Notes: generated by a model not told the origin, from the letters alone. 64,000 nt of DNA from Sphingopyxis sp. MWB1 (GCF_000763945.1 NZ_JQFJ01000002.1:2478168-2542167), one strand, 5' to 3'. Positions 34,304-44,548 are shown, counted from the first letter of the stretch. Translations and numbers: made by a program.

Positions 34304-35934
34304 CCGAAGTCGCAACCAAGCGCCGAGAGGAGGCGCGCCTGTTCGGTGGTTTCGACCCCTTCGGCGGTGGTCTTCATCCCCAGCACTTCGGCCAGGCTCT
34401 GGATGGTGCGGACGATGGCGACCTTGTCGCGATCCTCGACCATATGTTCGACGAAGCTGCGGTCGATCTTGAGCACGTCGATCGGCAGGCGCTGGAGATA
34501 GGCGAGGTTCGAATAGCCCGTGCCGAAATCATCCATCGCGATACGGGCGTTGAGCGCCTTTAGTTCGCTGAGCACCGCCATCGCGCGGTCGGGGTCGCCG
34601 ATAATCGCGCTTTCGGTCAGTTCGATCATCAGCCTTTCGCCGCCGATACCCTGAGCGGCGAGGGCGTGGCGGACCACCTGCGCCACATCGTCGCGTACAA
34701 GCTGAATCGCCGAGACATTAACCGAGACATAGCAATCGACCGGTGTGCCATTTTCACGATCCCATTCGGCGAGCATCGCCGCCGCCTTGGTAATCGCCCA
34801 TTGTCCCAGCGGGACGATCAGCCCCGAATCTTCGGCAATGGGGATGAATTCGGAAGGCGAGATCGCCTTGCCCGCCTCATCATCCCAGCGTGCCAGCGCC
34901 TCGAACCCCGAAACGCGGCCCGTGGCCAGCTCGATCAGCGGCTGAAAGGCCAGCTGCAGCCGATCCTCTTCGATCGCGCTGCGCAGCGCAGTTTCGAGGC
35001 CGAAGCGATTGTCCGACAGCATCGCTGTTTCGGGTTCGTACATTTCGATACGGTCGGTCTGCTTGGCGCGTTTGAGCGCGATTTGCGCCTGGCGAAGCTG
35101 ATCGGCGATATGGGCCTTGGCATAAGGCTGGATCGCGCAGCCGAGCGCGCAATCGACGCTGACCTTCAGTTCGCCGATGCGAAAGGGATGGTCGAAACAG
35201 CTGCGGATGCGCCGCGCCAGTTCGCGCACATCGGCGCGGCCCCCCGCAATCAACGTCGAAATGGCAAATTCATCGCCGCCGGTGCGCGCCAAAATGTCGC
35301 CGGGGCGCAAGCTGGATTTGAGACGCCGGGCGACGGTGATGATCAACTCGTCCCCGGCCAGCGGCCCGATATGTTCATTGATCCGGCTGAAGCGCGCGAG
35401 ATCGAGGAGCAATATCGCATGTTCGGTATGGGTTTCGTCAATCTCCCGCTGTTCGACCATTTCCTCAAAGCCCGCGCGGTTGGGAAGGCCGGTGAGGCTG
35501 TCGGAGACGAGTTCGCGGCGCAAATTGCGCTCGGTCATCATTTCCTGCGTGCGGTCGATGAAGGTCAGCAGGAAGATAGGGGCGGCGCCCTCTTCGTCTG
35601 CGGTGCAGGGCAATGGGCCGATGGAGCCGCGAAGATCGCGCGCCGTAATTCCCTCGCCAATCTGACAGGAAAACTCCTGGCGGTCCTCAGGCTGATTCGC
35701 AGCCCGTTCGAGCGCGGCGACGAGTGGGGGAGGAAGATGGGCAGTCGTGGGAGTAAGGCCGAGGCGGTCGAAGGCGGCATTGCTGGCATGAAGGCTGAAA
35801 AGCCCGCGCGACAGGGGGCGGATCAGAGCCGCCGGAACGGGTAGTGCGTCGATCCAGCCGACGGCTAAGATGGGCCGGTCTGAGCCGGTGCTATCAATAG
35901 GCATGACTAAGGGTTTTATGTGACCTTTCCCCAT
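34219..35934 (-). CDS. GGDEF-EAL cyclic-di-GMP signalling protein
   Basis: A 571-residue soluble protein with a PAS-like N-terminal region (about residues 20-140), a GGDEF domain and an EAL domain. The GGDEF motif (219-223) and its upstream RPGD inhibitory site are intact. The EAL core is also intact: FEALARW (EAL at 345-347), MDDFGTGYSNL, KIDRSFV and AEGVET. Either synthesis or hydrolysis of cyclic di-GMP is possible. The start at 35934 has no strong ribosome site; 35904 is an alternative. Its 3' end overlaps cca. Confidence 0.87.
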   Translation of the reverse strand: MGKGHIKPLVMPIDSTGSDRPILAVGWIDALPVPAALIRPLSRGLFSLHASNAAFDRLGLTPTTAHLPPPLVAALERAANQPEDRQEFSCQIGEGITARDLRGSIGPLPCTADEEGAAPIFLLTFIDRTQEMMTERNLRRELVSDSLTGLPNRAGFEEMVEQREIDETHTEHAILLLDLARFSRINEHIGPLAGDELIITVARRLKSSLRPGDILARTGGDEFAISTLIAGGRADVRELARRIRSCFDHPFRIGELKVSVDCALGCAIQPYAKAHIADQLRQAQIALKRAKQTDRIEMYEPETAMLSDNRFGLETALRSAIEEDRLQLAFQPLIELATGRVSGFEALARWDDEAGKAISPSEFIPIAEDSGLIVPLGQWAITKAAAMLAEWDRENGTPVDCYVSVNVSAIQLVRDDVAQVVRHALAAQGIGGERLMIELTESAIIGDPDRAMAVLSELKALNARIAMDDFGTGYSNLAYLQRLPIDVLKIDRSFVEHMVEDRDKVAIVRTIQSLAEVLGMKTTAEGVETTEQARLLSALGCDFGQGFLFARPLAPAEAIDCWRRSLTDPIF

Positions 35935-35989
35935 TGACCCATGCCTAGGGGGAGGGAAGTAAAGAAGCTGTTTATAACGGGTAAAAAAG

Positions 35990-38290
35990 TCAATCGAATC
36001 GGTTGTTTCGGGGGAATCCGGTGGGCGGCATCCGGCCCGATCCGCCGCGCGCGACGCGCCAGGGGGTCAGGTCCGTTTCGGTGCGGGTTCGCCCGCTGTC
36101 GCCGCCCATCGTCCAGCTTAATCCTTCGGCAAAGGCAAAGCTGGTGACGTCGGACAGGCCGCCGTCGCGATAGCGTTGCAGCATCACCCCCTGTCCGCGC
36201 GTCATCACCGGCACTTCGGCGAGCGGAAAGACGACGAGCTTGCGATTTTCGCCGACCACCGCGACGCTGTCATGATCGGGCGCAAGCACGCGCACGCGCG
36301 CCAGATGCGCCTTGGGCTTCAGATTGACGACATTGCGCCCCTTTCGCGTTTCGGCGGTGACGTCGTTCATCTGGGCGATGAAGCCATGGCCGGTCGAGGA
36401 GGCGAGGAGCAGCCGCCCTTCGGGGACGACCGGGATCATCGCGACGATGCGCGCGTCCGAATCGATATCGACCATCAGCCGAAGCGGTTCGCCAAAGCCG
36501 CGCCCACCGGGCAATTTGTCGGCGCCGACAGTGTAGAAACGCCCGTCACTGGCGGCGATGAGGAGCTTGTCGGTGGTTTGGGCATGAACGGCGAAGGCCA
36601 GTTCATCGCCTTCCTTGAATTTGAAATCGGCCCAATTTTCGGGCGTGACATGGCCGCGCTGTGCGCGAATCCAGCCGCGTTTCGACAGGATGACGGTGAC
36701 GGGTTCCTTCTCGATCATCGCATCGAGCGGAATGTCGCGTGTCGGGGCGGCCTCTGCCAAGGTGGTGCGGCGCGCGCCGATCGCGGTGTCCGGGCCATAG
36801 ATAGCGCGTAGCGCGGCGAGGTCGCGTTTGAGCCGGGTGCGCTGGCGCGCCGGGCTGTCGATCAGCTTCGCCAGATCCTCGCGCTCGGCAGCGAGCGCAT
36901 CCTGTTCGCGTTTCAGTTCCATTTCCTCAAGCTTGCGCAAGCTGCGCAGCCGCATGTTGAGGATCGCCTCGGCCTGCCGGTCGGTGAGGCTGAATTCGGC
37001 GATCATCACCGCCTTTGGCTCGTCTTCGGTGCGGATGATCTCGATCACCCGGTCGAGGTTGAGGAAGGCGATGAGATAGCCCGCGACCAGCTCGAGCCGG
37101 TCGTCGATCTTGCCGATGCGATGTTCGGCGCGGCGCACAAGGACAATGATCTGATGCTGGAGCCATTCGGTGAGAAGCTGATGCAGCCCCATCACCTTTG
37201 GCGTGCGCGTTGCGTCCAGAACATTGAGATTGAGCCCGAAACGATTTTCAAGGTCGCTGAGCCGGTACAGGCTTTCCTTGAGCACGTCGGGATCGACATT
37301 GCGGCTTTTGGGGACGAGGACGATGCGCAGATCCTCGGCGCTTTCGTCGCGCACATCGTCGAGGATCGGCAATTTCTTGTCGGCAATAAGCTGGGCGATC
37401 TGTTCGATCAGTTTGCCCTTGGCGACCCCATAGGGGATTTCGCTGACCACAAGCTGCCAGGTGCCGCCGGCGAGCTTTTCAATCCCCGTTTCTTCCCAGG
37501 CGCCATCTTCGCCCCGGCCAGTGGAAAAGCGCGCACGGACGCGGAAACTGCCGCGGCCGGTTTCATAGGCATGGGCGATAGTTTCGGCGCTGTCGGCCAA
37601 AATGCCGCCGGTGGGAAAATCCGGGCCCCGGACATGGGCGAGCAGCTCGGAAAGCTCGGCCTTGGGATTGTCGATGAGCAGAAGCGCGGCGTCAATCACC
37701 TCGGCGGCATTGTGCGGCGGGATGTTCGTCGCCATGCCGACAGCAATGCCGCTGGAGCCATTGGCAAGCAGATTGGGGAAGAGGCCGGGCATGATCTCCG
37801 GCTCTTCATCCTCACCATTATAGGTGGGGCGGAAATCGACCGTGCCTTCGTCAAGGCCCTGCATCAGATCGACCGCAACGCGCGTCAGCCGCGCCTCTGT
37901 ATAGCGATAGGCCGCGGCATTATCGCCGTCGATATTGCCGAAATTGCCCTGGCCGTCGACAAGCGGATAGCGCAGCGAAAAATCCTGCGCGAGCCGGACC
38001 ATCGCATCGTAAACGGCGGTGTCGCCATGCGGGTGGAATTTACCGATGACATCGCCGACGACGCGCGCCGATTTCTTGTACCCCTGGCCCGGGTCGAGGC
38101 GCATCGACCGCATCGCCCACAAGAGGCGGCGGTGAACCGGCTTTAACCCGTCGCGCAGATCGGGAAGCGAGCGCGCGGTGATCGTCGACAGCGCATAGAC
38201 AAGATAGCGTTCGGACAGCGCGCTGTCGAACCTGGTGTCTATGCTGTCGCCGGGGGCCGAAGGAAGATGATCGTCGATATCGTTCGCCAT
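35990..38290 (-). CDS. parC: DNA topoisomerase IV subunit A
   Basis: A 766-residue type IIA topoisomerase A subunit, which decatenates chromosomes with ParE. The catalytic tyrosine is Tyr130 in [11 protein letters not shown]. The quinolone-determining segment reads [11 protein letters not shown], with Thr91 and Asp95 at the sites equivalent to E. coli ParC Ser80 and Glu84. The C-terminal pinwheel domain is shorter than in GyrA and lacks a GyrA box, supporting ParC. The start at 38290 ([10 protein letters not shown]) gives the usual length; the ribosome site is weak and 38323 is an alternative. Confidence 0.92.
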   Translation of the reverse strand: MANDIDDHLPSAPGDSIDTRFDSALSERYLVYALSTITARSLPDLRDGLKPVHRRLLWAMRSMRLDPGQGYKKSARVVGDVIGKFHPHGDTAVYDAMVRLAQDFSLRYPLVDGQGNFGNIDGDNAAAYRYTEARLTRVAVDLMQGLDEGTVDFRPTYNGEDEEPEIMPGLFPNLLANGSSGIAVGMATNIPPHNAAEVIDAALLLIDNPKAELSELLAHVRGPDFPTGGILADSAETIAHAYETGRGSFRVRARFSTGRGEDGAWEETGIEKLAGGTWQLVVSEIPYGVAKGKLIEQIAQLIADKKLPILDDVRDESAEDLRIVLVPKSRNVDPDVLKESLYRLSDLENRFGLNLNVLDATRTPKVMGLHQLLTEWLQHQIIVLVRRAEHRIGKIDDRLELVAGYLIAFLNLDRVIEIIRTEDEPKAVMIAEFSLTDRQAEAILNMRLRSLRKLEEMELKREQDALAAEREDLAKLIDSPARQRTRLKRDLAALRAIYGPDTAIGARRTTLAEAAPTRDIPLDAMIEKEPVTVILSKRGWIRAQRGHVTPENWADFKFKEGDELAFAVHAQTTDKLLIAASDGRFYTVGADKLPGGRGFGEPLRLMVDIDSDARIVAMIPVVPEGRLLLASSTGHGFIAQMNDVTAETRKGRNVVNLKPKAHLARVRVLAPDHDSVAVVGENRKLVVFPLAEVPVMTRGQGVMLQRYRDGGLSDVTSFAFAEGLSWTMGGDSGRTRTETDLTPWRVARGGSGRMPPTGFPRNNRFD

Positions 38291-38396
38291 TGCCGCGCGG
38301 CGATAGCAAGGCTGGGTCGCCATGGCAAAGATGTATCGGGGGGGTTGGCGAGACGGCTTTGCATTACCATATGCGCCGCGACGGTGCTGGGAATTA

Positions 38397-38424
38397 TTGC
38401 AATTAAATCGCAATAGCGTATAAG
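38397..38424 (+). promoter_or_regulatory. Candidate promoter of the ferredoxin reductase gene
   Basis: TTGCAA and TATAAG are separated by 16 bp, about 39 bp upstream of the start codon, in an AT-rich patch. An ATTGC/GCAAT inverted repeat overlaps the spacer and could bind a regulator. Confidence 0.5.
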
Positions 38425-38462
38425 CGCCGCCATATTCTCTCTCCCTGTTCAGGATATTTTGC

Positions 38463-39281
38463 ATGAGCGATCGTATCGCCGAAGCCGCCAAGCTGGCCCC
38501 TTCCGCGGCGTTGACTGTCGAGGAGGTGCTGAAAGTGCGGCACTGGAACGAACATTTGTTCAGCTTTTCGATCAGCCGTCCGGCCAGTTTTCGCTTCCGC
38601 TCGGGCGAATTTGTCATGATCGGCCTGCCCGGCGGCGAAGGGCGGCCCTTGCTGCGCGCCTATTCGATCGCCAGCCCCGCCTATGCCGATGAGCTGGAAT
38701 TTCTGTCGATCAAGGTGCCCGACGGGCCGCTGACCTCGCGCCTTCAGAAAATCCAGCCCGGCGACCCCCTTTATCTGGGGCGCAAGCCGACGGGGACGCT
38801 GGTTGCCGATGCGCTGCTGCCCGGCAAACGCCTGTTCATGCTGTCAACGGGGACGGGGCTTGCCCCCTTCCTCAGCCTCGCGCGTGACCCCGATATTTAC
38901 GATCGCTTCGACCAGGTGCAGATCGTCCATTGCGTGCGGCAGGTCAGCGACCTGGCCTATCGCGACGAGCTGGAAAGCCAGCTTGCGGGCGATCCGCTGG
39001 TGCAGGATCAGGCGCTGCTGCAATTTCACTATCTGCCCACCGTCACGCGCGAATCCTTTCGCAACGAAGGACGAATCGACGCGCTGATCGATTCGGGGCG
39101 ACTGTTCGGCCATCCGCTGAGCGGACCTGCGCAGTTCGATCCCGCGACCGATCGCATCATGATGTGCGGCAGCATGGCGATGATCCGCGACCTTGGCGCG
39201 CGATTCGAGGCGCTGGGCTTTACCGAAGGCTCGAATGCTTCGCCCGGCGACTATGTGATCGAGCGTGCCTTCGTCGGATAG
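38463..39281 (+). CDS. fpr: Ferredoxin--NADP reductase
   Basis: A 272-residue FAD/NADP(H) oxidoreductase of the bacterial FNR subclass. LLRAYSIASPAYADELEF is the FAD-binding RxYS motif, LSTGTGLAPFLSLARDP the nucleotide loop, and MMCGSMAMIRD the NADP-binding segment. It ends YVIERAFVG, as in the short-tailed bacterial enzymes that reduce ferredoxins or flavodoxins, often in redox stress. Divergent from parC. Confidence 0.9.
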   Translation: MSDRIAEAAKLAPSAALTVEEVLKVRHWNEHLFSFSISRPASFRFRSGEFVMIGLPGGEGRPLLRAYSIASPAYADELEFLSIKVPDGPLTSRLQKIQPGDPLYLGRKPTGTLVADALLPGKRLFMLSTGTGLAPFLSLARDPDIYDRFDQVQIVHCVRQVSDLAYRDELESQLAGDPLVQDQALLQFHYLPTVTRESFRNEGRIDALIDSGRLFGHPLSGPAQFDPATDRIMMCGSMAMIRDLGARFEALGFTEGSNASPGDYVIERAFVG

Positions 39282-39328
39282 CGGCGGCGTCCTCTTTTCA
39301 GGCGCGCATCGCTGCGCCATGAAGGGAC

Positions 39329-39739
39329 ATGGCGAAGCGACAATCGGGCGATGAAGGACTGGGCGCGGCAATCGTGCCCGCCGATGCGGCAGCACTGGGC
39401 GATGCCCCGCGTCTCCGTGCGATATTGACCGAGGCGGCGCGCGAAGGGCGCAGCGTCAGCTATTCGGAAATACTGGGCGAACTGGGCTTTCGCTTTACCC
39501 GGCCCAAGATGCGCGCGCTTTGCAAGACGCTGGGCGAGGTCGACCGATTGTGCGCGGCGGACGGCGAGCCTGATTTGGCCGTGCTGGTGGTGCGCGAGAG
39601 CGACCGGCTGCCCGGGCAAGGCTGGTGGGTCGGTGGCACTGCGCTGATGCTCGGCTATGAGGGGCCGTGGGAAGGCGCGGAGGCGACGAAATTCATTCGG
39701 GCGCAGCAGCAATTGGCCTTTGATTATTGGGCGCGATGA
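39329..39739 (+). CDS. Hypothetical protein, weak resemblance to MGMT-type winged helix
   Basis: A 136-residue soluble protein. EGRSVSYSEILGELGFRFTRPKMRALCKTLG followed by LAVLVVRESDRLPGQGWWVGG has the layout of a winged helix like the DNA-binding half of alkylguanine transferases (VSYGELA...ALVV...G.PG.G), but the PCHR active-site cysteine motif is missing, so no transferase activity is expected. It may bind DNA; function unknown. The ATG lies 48 bp after fpr. Confidence 0.6.
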   Translation: MAKRQSGDEGLGAAIVPADAAALGDAPRLRAILTEAAREGRSVSYSEILGELGFRFTRPKMRALCKTLGEVDRLCAADGEPDLAVLVVRESDRLPGQGWWVGGTALMLGYEGPWEGAEATKFIRAQQQLAFDYWAR

Positions 39740-39763
39740 TGGGCCTGTCCGCCTGGAGCCATT

Positions 39764-39792
39764 CTCCGCGCCTCCGCGCCTCCGCGTGAAAC
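39764..39792. repeat. Family 4 repeat (CTCCGCGC units)
   Basis: TCTCCGCGCCTCCGCGCC continuing into TCCGCGTGAAACC, in the 90-bp gap between two convergent genes. The inverse complement of this element reappears in the prohead protease gene near 51505. Confidence 0.7.
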
Positions 39793-39829
39793 CAGAGCCT
39801 TGCGGGCTTTATCCCGTTCCTGTCGATGG

Positions 39830-41434
39830 TCAGGGCGCGGCTGGGGGTGGGAGTTCGATTTCGCGGTCGATGCCGATGGCGTTGAGGAAATGGGGGTCGT
39901 GGCTGACGATGAGCAGCGCGCCGTCATAGGCGGCGAGGCCTTCCTCGACCGCGGCGAGCGAATCGAGGTCGAGATGATTGGTCGGCTCGTCGAGCAAAAG
40001 CAGCATCGGCGGGGTGGGCGCGCCGAGGGTGCAGGCGAGCGCGGCGCGCAGCATCTGGCCGCCGCTGAGGTGCGCGACCCGGGCGTCGGCGGATGCGGCG
40101 CGGAAGCGGAAACGGGCGAGGGCGGCGCGGCATTGATTATTGGTCGTGCCGGGATTGAGCGCGCGGAAATTTTCGGCGATCGACAGCGTGGGGTCAAGCA
40201 GCGAGAGCGTCTGGTCGAAAAAGGCGTAAGGGACCGCGATGCGCGCACTGCCGCGCCAAGGGGTGAGCCGTCCCGCCGCAAGCGCGAGCAAGGTCGACTT
40301 GCCCGAACCATTGGGTCCGGCGAGCGCAACCCGTTCGGGCCCCTCCATTACCAGGCTGATGTCGCGGAAAAGCGGACGAGCGGGCTTATAGCCGAAGCGG
40401 ACATGGTCAAGCATCAGCACGCGGCGCGTTGCGGGCAGGCCGGTCGGAGGCAGCGCGACGGCGAGCGGGTCGATATGGTCGATCCGGCCTGATGCCTCCG
40501 CCAGTCTTTCGGCGGCCTCGGCCTGTTGGCGCTGGGCGAGCCGCTGCGCGGCGCCGGCGCTTTCCTCCGCCCGGCGCTTTTGCTGGCCGAGCCAGATGCG
40601 CGGCATATCGCCCCCGGCGGCCATGCGGCGCCCGCTGCCGTCGCGGCGCGCCTGACGTTCGCGCGCAACCTGGGTTCGGCGCTGAACGGTAGCGAGCTGC
40701 TTCTCGGCCTCTGCCAGCGCTTGTGCGTCGGCGGCCTGTTCGACCTTTTTCTGCGCGCGATAGGCGCTCCATCCGCCGCCATAGCGGCGCGCGCCCAGCG
40801 TGGTGAGTTCGACGATGGCGTCCATTTCCTCAAGCAGTTCGCGGTCGTGGCTGACAACCAGTGCGCCGCCGCGCCAATCGCGCAAGAGCGCGTGAACTGC
40901 GGCGCGTCCCTCGCGGTCGAGATTATTGGTCGGCTCGTCGAGGAGGAGGAAGTCGGGGGCGCTAAACATGGCGGCCGCAAGCGCGGCGCGCGTGCGCTGG
41001 CCCCCCGACAGCGCGGCGAGCGGGGTGTCGGGCGCGAGCGGCGGCAGACCGGTGGCGGTGAGCGCCTCGGCGATGCGTGCCTCCAGCATCCAGTCGGCGG
41101 CGGCGAGATCGTCGGCACTGGCGGCGCCGGCCTCTGCCCTTTGCAGCAGGGTGAGGGCGGGGCGAGCGGCGAAGAGGTCGGCAATCTGGTCGCCGGGTTC
41201 GGACTGGACCGACTGGTGCAGCATGGCAAGGCGGCCCGCGACGCTGACATGCCCCGCGGCGGGGGTGAGCGTGCCAGCGATCAGGCCGAGCAGCGTCGTT
41301 TTACCGACACCATTGCGTCCGACAAGGCCGGTGCGCTCGCGCGCAAATTGAAGGTCTAGGCCCGAAAGGACCGGGGTGCCGTCAGGCGTGGACCAGTGAA
41401 GATTGGCAAGGGTGATCGAGGGATGGGCAGGCAT
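39830..41434 (-). CDS. ABC-F family ATPase
   Basis: A 534-residue soluble protein with two ABC domains and no membrane segment. Walker A motifs are GRNGVGKTT and GPNGSGKST; each half has an LSGGQ signature and a Walker B LLLDEPTNNLD/LLLDEPTNHLD. A charged helical linker of about 90 residues (EAEKQLATVQRRTQVARERQ...) joins them. ABC-F proteins act on the ribosome E site (translation factors or antibiotic protection); the subfamily cannot be fixed from this alone. The ATG at 41434 begins the conserved PAHPSITLANL. Confidence 0.87.
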   Translation of the reverse strand: MPAHPSITLANLHWSTPDGTPVLSGLDLQFARERTGLVGRNGVGKTTLLGLIAGTLTPAAGHVSVAGRLAMLHQSVQSEPGDQIADLFAARPALTLLQRAEAGAASADDLAAADWMLEARIAEALTATGLPPLAPDTPLAALSGGQRTRAALAAAMFSAPDFLLLDEPTNNLDREGRAAVHALLRDWRGGALVVSHDRELLEEMDAIVELTTLGARRYGGGWSAYRAQKKVEQAADAQALAEAEKQLATVQRRTQVARERQARRDGSGRRMAAGGDMPRIWLGQQKRRAEESAGAAQRLAQRQQAEAAERLAEASGRIDHIDPLAVALPPTGLPATRRVLMLDHVRFGYKPARPLFRDISLVMEGPERVALAGPNGSGKSTLLALAAGRLTPWRGSARIAVPYAFFDQTLSLLDPTLSIAENFRALNPGTTNNQCRAALARFRFRAASADARVAHLSGGQMLRAALACTLGAPTPPMLLLLDEPTNHLDLDSLAAVEEGLAAYDGALLIVSHDPHFLNAIGIDREIELPPPAAP

Positions 41435-41625
41435 GGACAAGGGCTTTCGCAGTAGCAAGGCAGGCGGGCTTTGCGGTCGGAAGCATGTCCATGGCTGTCA
41501 TCCTTTGGTGATGGGAGCGCGGCGGGCGCGGGCCCCGCAAGAAGCGGGGACGGTGGGCGTTTAGCAGTTTTTTCGGCTTTTGGCGAGATGGGGCGGCGGG
41601 CGCGCGGCGGTCCTTTGCCGATGGC

Positions 41626-41667
41626 TGGAGATTGCTTCGCCCGGCTTTCGCCGGGCTCGCAATGACG
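41626..41667. repeat. Family 3 palindromic repeat
   Basis: GGAGATTGCTTC followed by CCCGGCTTTCGCCGGG and CTCGCAATGACG, in the 240-bp gap between the ABC-F and MscS-type genes; the rest of that gap shows nothing else. A close copy is at 47333 and a divergent one at 56563. Confidence 0.8.
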
Positions 41668-41674
41668 GGGGGCT

Positions 41675-42958
41675 TCAGGCGGTCGGTCCCTTGTCGGGGG
41701 CGGCGAGCGAGGCGGCGCCGGAGGCGAAGAGCGCACGCATGTCGCGGCCGCCGGGTTCCTGAAACACGCCAAGATAAAATTCGGGCAGGATGGCGAGCAT
41801 ATGGTCAAAAATATCCGACTGGATCTGCTCATAATCGGCCCAGACCGTGGTGGCGGTAAAGCAATAGATTTCGAGCGGCAGCCCCTGCGCCGTGGGTTCG
41901 AGTTGCCGGACGAGCAAGGTCATATCCTGCGCCAGCCGCGGATGCGCGCGCAAATAGGCGTAAACATAGGCGCGGAAGGTGCCGATATTGGTGACGCGCC
42001 GCGCGTTGACGGGATCGCGCCCCTCTTTTTCCAGCCGGGCGTTCCATTCGCCGAGCTCATTTTCCTTGTCGGCCAGATAGGCGTCGAGAAGGTGGAAGCG
42101 GCGCAGCGCCTGTTTTTCATCGGCGGTCAGAAAGCGGATGCTGCTCTGGTCGATCTGGAGCGCGCGCTTGATCCGCCGCCCGCCCGATTCGGACATGCCG
42201 CGCCAATTTTTGAAACTGTCCGAAATCAGCCGGTGTGTCGGGATGGTCGTGATCGTCTTGTCCCAATTCTGCACCTTCACGGTGTGCAGCGCGATGTCGA
42301 TCACATCGCCATCGGCATCGAGCGCGGGCATGGCGATCCAATCGCCGACGCGCAGCATGTCGTTCGAGGTCAGCTGGACCGAAGCGACGAGCGACAGGAT
42401 CGTATCCTTGAACACCAGCATGACGACCGCGGCCATCGCGCCGAGGCCCGAAAGGAGGATGAGCGGCGACTGGTCCATCAGCGCCGCGCCGATCAATATG
42501 GCGGCGCCCGAATAGAGGCCGATCTTCAGAAGCTGAATATAGCCCTTGATCGGGCGGCTCGCGGCATCGGCGGCGCGCTGATTATAGATTGCATTCCCCA
42601 GCGTCAGCGCCTTGCTGATCGCCATGGCGACGAACAGGATGATCGAGGCGGCGACCACATTGGAAATCAGCGTGACAAGGGGCGCTGGGAGGTGGGGAAC
42701 CGCTGATATGCCGTTCGAGATGATGATCGCCGGGACGACATGGGCGAGCCGGGCGGCAATCGGCAGCGGGGTCGGTCCGTCGTGGGGCAGCCAGCGCCGC
42801 GCGATGCGCAGGATGACATGTTTGACGACGAAATTGCCGATCCAGGCGAGGCCGAACAAAATGGCGAGCCCGACGAGCGCTTCGCCCCAAGGCGGAAGAT
42901 GCTCCAGAAAAGGGAGGTCGAGCGTTGTGGCCAGAGTTTCGGTCGTGATATTGCGCAT
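41675..42958 (-). CDS. MscS-family mechanosensitive channel (YbdG-like)
   Basis: A 427-residue inner-membrane protein with about five predicted spans followed by the MscS beta domain. The pore-lining helix and following segment LGAMAAVVMLVFKDTILSLVASVQL and GDWIAMPALDADGDVIDIALHTVKVQNWD match the MscS signature, and the C-terminal part matches the YbdG/MscM branch. It would act as an osmotic safety valve of small conductance. Monocistronic. Confidence 0.87.
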   Translation of the reverse strand: MRNITTETLATTLDLPFLEHLPPWGEALVGLAILFGLAWIGNFVVKHVILRIARRWLPHDGPTPLPIAARLAHVVPAIIISNGISAVPHLPAPLVTLISNVVAASIILFVAMAISKALTLGNAIYNQRAADAASRPIKGYIQLLKIGLYSGAAILIGAALMDQSPLILLSGLGAMAAVVMLVFKDTILSLVASVQLTSNDMLRVGDWIAMPALDADGDVIDIALHTVKVQNWDKTITTIPTHRLISDSFKNWRGMSESGGRRIKRALQIDQSSIRFLTADEKQALRRFHLLDAYLADKENELGEWNARLEKEGRDPVNARRVTNIGTFRAYVYAYLRAHPRLAQDMTLLVRQLEPTAQGLPLEIYCFTATTVWADYEQIQSDIFDHMLAILPEFYLGVFQEPGGRDMRALFASGAASLAAPDKGPTA

Positions 42959-43179
42959 GGCGAGCCCGGGACGGTGGGCGTCTCCTTTTCCTATTGAACG
43001 ATGACGGATGTGATTTGCGGCGCGAAACTGCCGATTGAGGGCGCGTCTGTCAAACCTTCATCCTGCCCCACGAACCCAAGTCGGGCGGGTGGGCATTTCG
43101 TCCAATTGCTTTGGTCCCCGGCTTTCCTAAACGGCGGCATGTTAATATGGGGTGTCAGCCCGAGAAGGATTTTCCCGTC

Positions 43180-43695
43180 ATGCCGCCAGCCGCCCCCGAC
43201 CCTGCGCCCCCGCCGATGGCCGGGAAGGAAACGGTGAGGCCGGAGATTGTCGAGGCCGTGGTGACAGAGGATGCGCGCGCCAAATGGCGGTGGATTTTTG
43301 AAGCAGGCTGGCGTGGGCGCTGCCCGCAATGCGGCGAGGGACGGATGTTTCGCCGCTGGTTGAAAGTGGCCGACCGGTGCGAGGTTTGCGGGCTGGATTA
43401 TGATTTTGCGGCGCCGGATGATGGGCCGGCTTTTTTTTCGCTGTGTTTTATCGCCTTTCCGCTGTTGTTTCTGGTCGTGTGGTTCGAGGTGGCGCTGGAG
43501 CCTGCATGGTGGGCGCATCTGATCATTTCGGCGCCGCTGATGATCGTGCCGTGCCTGCTGGCGCTGCATCCGATCAAGGGATGGCTGGTCGCCTCGCAAT
43601 ATGTGAACAAGGCGCAGGAGGCGGGAACCGATGCCTTGTGGGCCGAAATGCATGCGCGGGCGAAGCGGGCGAAGGACGCGCCGAGCGGGGAATGA
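43180..43695 (+). CDS. DUF983 membrane protein with zinc-ribbon
   Basis: A 171-residue protein with a proline-rich N-terminus, a four-cysteine ribbon (GRCPQCGEGRMF ... DRCEVCGLDYDF) and two to three membrane spans. This is the DUF983 layout. Homologues are often found with cytochrome oxidase genes in alphaproteobacteria, but not here; the function is unknown. The start at 43180 is favoured by AGAAGGA ten bases upstream; 43147 is possible. Confidence 0.82.
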   Translation: MPPAAPDPAPPPMAGKETVRPEIVEAVVTEDARAKWRWIFEAGWRGRCPQCGEGRMFRRWLKVADRCEVCGLDYDFAAPDDGPAFFSLCFIAFPLLFLVVWFEVALEPAWWAHLIISAPLMIVPCLLALHPIKGWLVASQYVNKAQEAGTDALWAEMHARAKRAKDAPSGE

Positions 43696-43760
43696 AGGCG
43701 CGGCTTTGACCGCAAGAAACGGGGCGCGGCGCGCGACAGGGGCGTGGCAGCAGGCGGGGC

Positions 43761-44522
43761 ATGACATCTGCTGAACCCGCTTCTTTCCCCGACCCGCAAT
43801 TTTCCACCGGCCAAGCGGCCTTGCCCGCGCGGATCGCCGCCATCGACTGGCCAGCGGTGGCCGAGGCGCTCGACGCGCACGGCTGGGCGCTGGTCCCCGG
43901 CCTGCTCGATGCCGAAGCCTGCACGGCGCTGGCGGCGCTTTACGGGCAGGAGGCAGGCTTTCGCAGCCGCGTGCATATGGCGCGCCACGGTTTCGGGCGC
44001 GGCGAATATCGCTATTTCGCCTATCCGCTGCCGCCGCTGGTGCAGTTGCTCCGCGCGGCGCTTTACCCGCCGCTGGCCAAGGTAGCGAACCGCTGGGCGG
44101 CGCGGCTGGGGCAGGCGGCGGATTTTCCTGCCGACCATGACGCCTATGCCGCGCGCTGTCATGCGGCGGGCCAGAGGCGGCCGACGCCGCTGCTGCTGCG
44201 CTATGGCCCCGGCGATTATAATTGCCTGCACCAGGATCTTTATGGCGCGCTCGCCTTTCCCTTGCAGGCGGCGCTGCTGCTGTCCGCGCCGGGAAGCGAT
44301 TTCACCGGCGGCGAGTTCATCCTGACCGAACAGCGCCCGCGCATGCAATCGCGCGCCAGCGTCGTGCCGCTGGGGCAGGGCGATGCGGTGATTTTTGCGG
44401 TGAACCAGCGCCCGGTGCGCGGCACGCGCGGTGATTACCGCGTGACGATGCGCCACGGGGTAAGCGAAGTGCGAAGCGGCGCGCGGCACACGCTGGGGGT
44501 GATCTTTCACGATGCGGCGTGA
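43761..44522 (+). CDS. 2-oxoglutarate/Fe(II)-dependent oxygenase family protein
   Basis: A 253-residue double-stranded beta-helix enzyme. The HxD metal motif is in NCLHQDLYGALAFP, the distal His in VTMRHGVSEVRSG and the 2-oxoglutarate-binding Arg in ARHTLGVIFHDA. It resembles the prolyl 4-hydroxylase-like group annotated only as 2OG oxygenases; substrate unknown. It begins 65 bp after DUF983. Confidence 0.82.
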   Translation: MTSAEPASFPDPQFSTGQAALPARIAAIDWPAVAEALDAHGWALVPGLLDAEACTALAALYGQEAGFRSRVHMARHGFGRGEYRYFAYPLPPLVQLLRAALYPPLAKVANRWAARLGQAADFPADHDAYAARCHAAGQRRPTPLLLRYGPGDYNCLHQDLYGALAFPLQAALLLSAPGSDFTGGEFILTEQRPRMQSRASVVPLGQGDAVIFAVNQRPVRGTRGDYRVTMRHGVSEVRSGARHTLGVIFHDAA

Positions 44523-44548
44523 GGGGGGATGCGCGTCGTTGCGGGGAT

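Noticed and set aside
35990..38290. Reading Thr91/Asp95 in ParC as acquired quinolone resistance
   Set aside because: Thr and Asp at these sites are conservative relative to Ser and Glu and, as far as I recall, are natural variants in this class; without susceptible relatives for comparison no resistance claim is justified.
43001..43237. A 78-codon plus-strand frame before the DUF983 gene
   Set aside because: No ribosome site or family features, and it overlaps the start of DUF983 in another frame.
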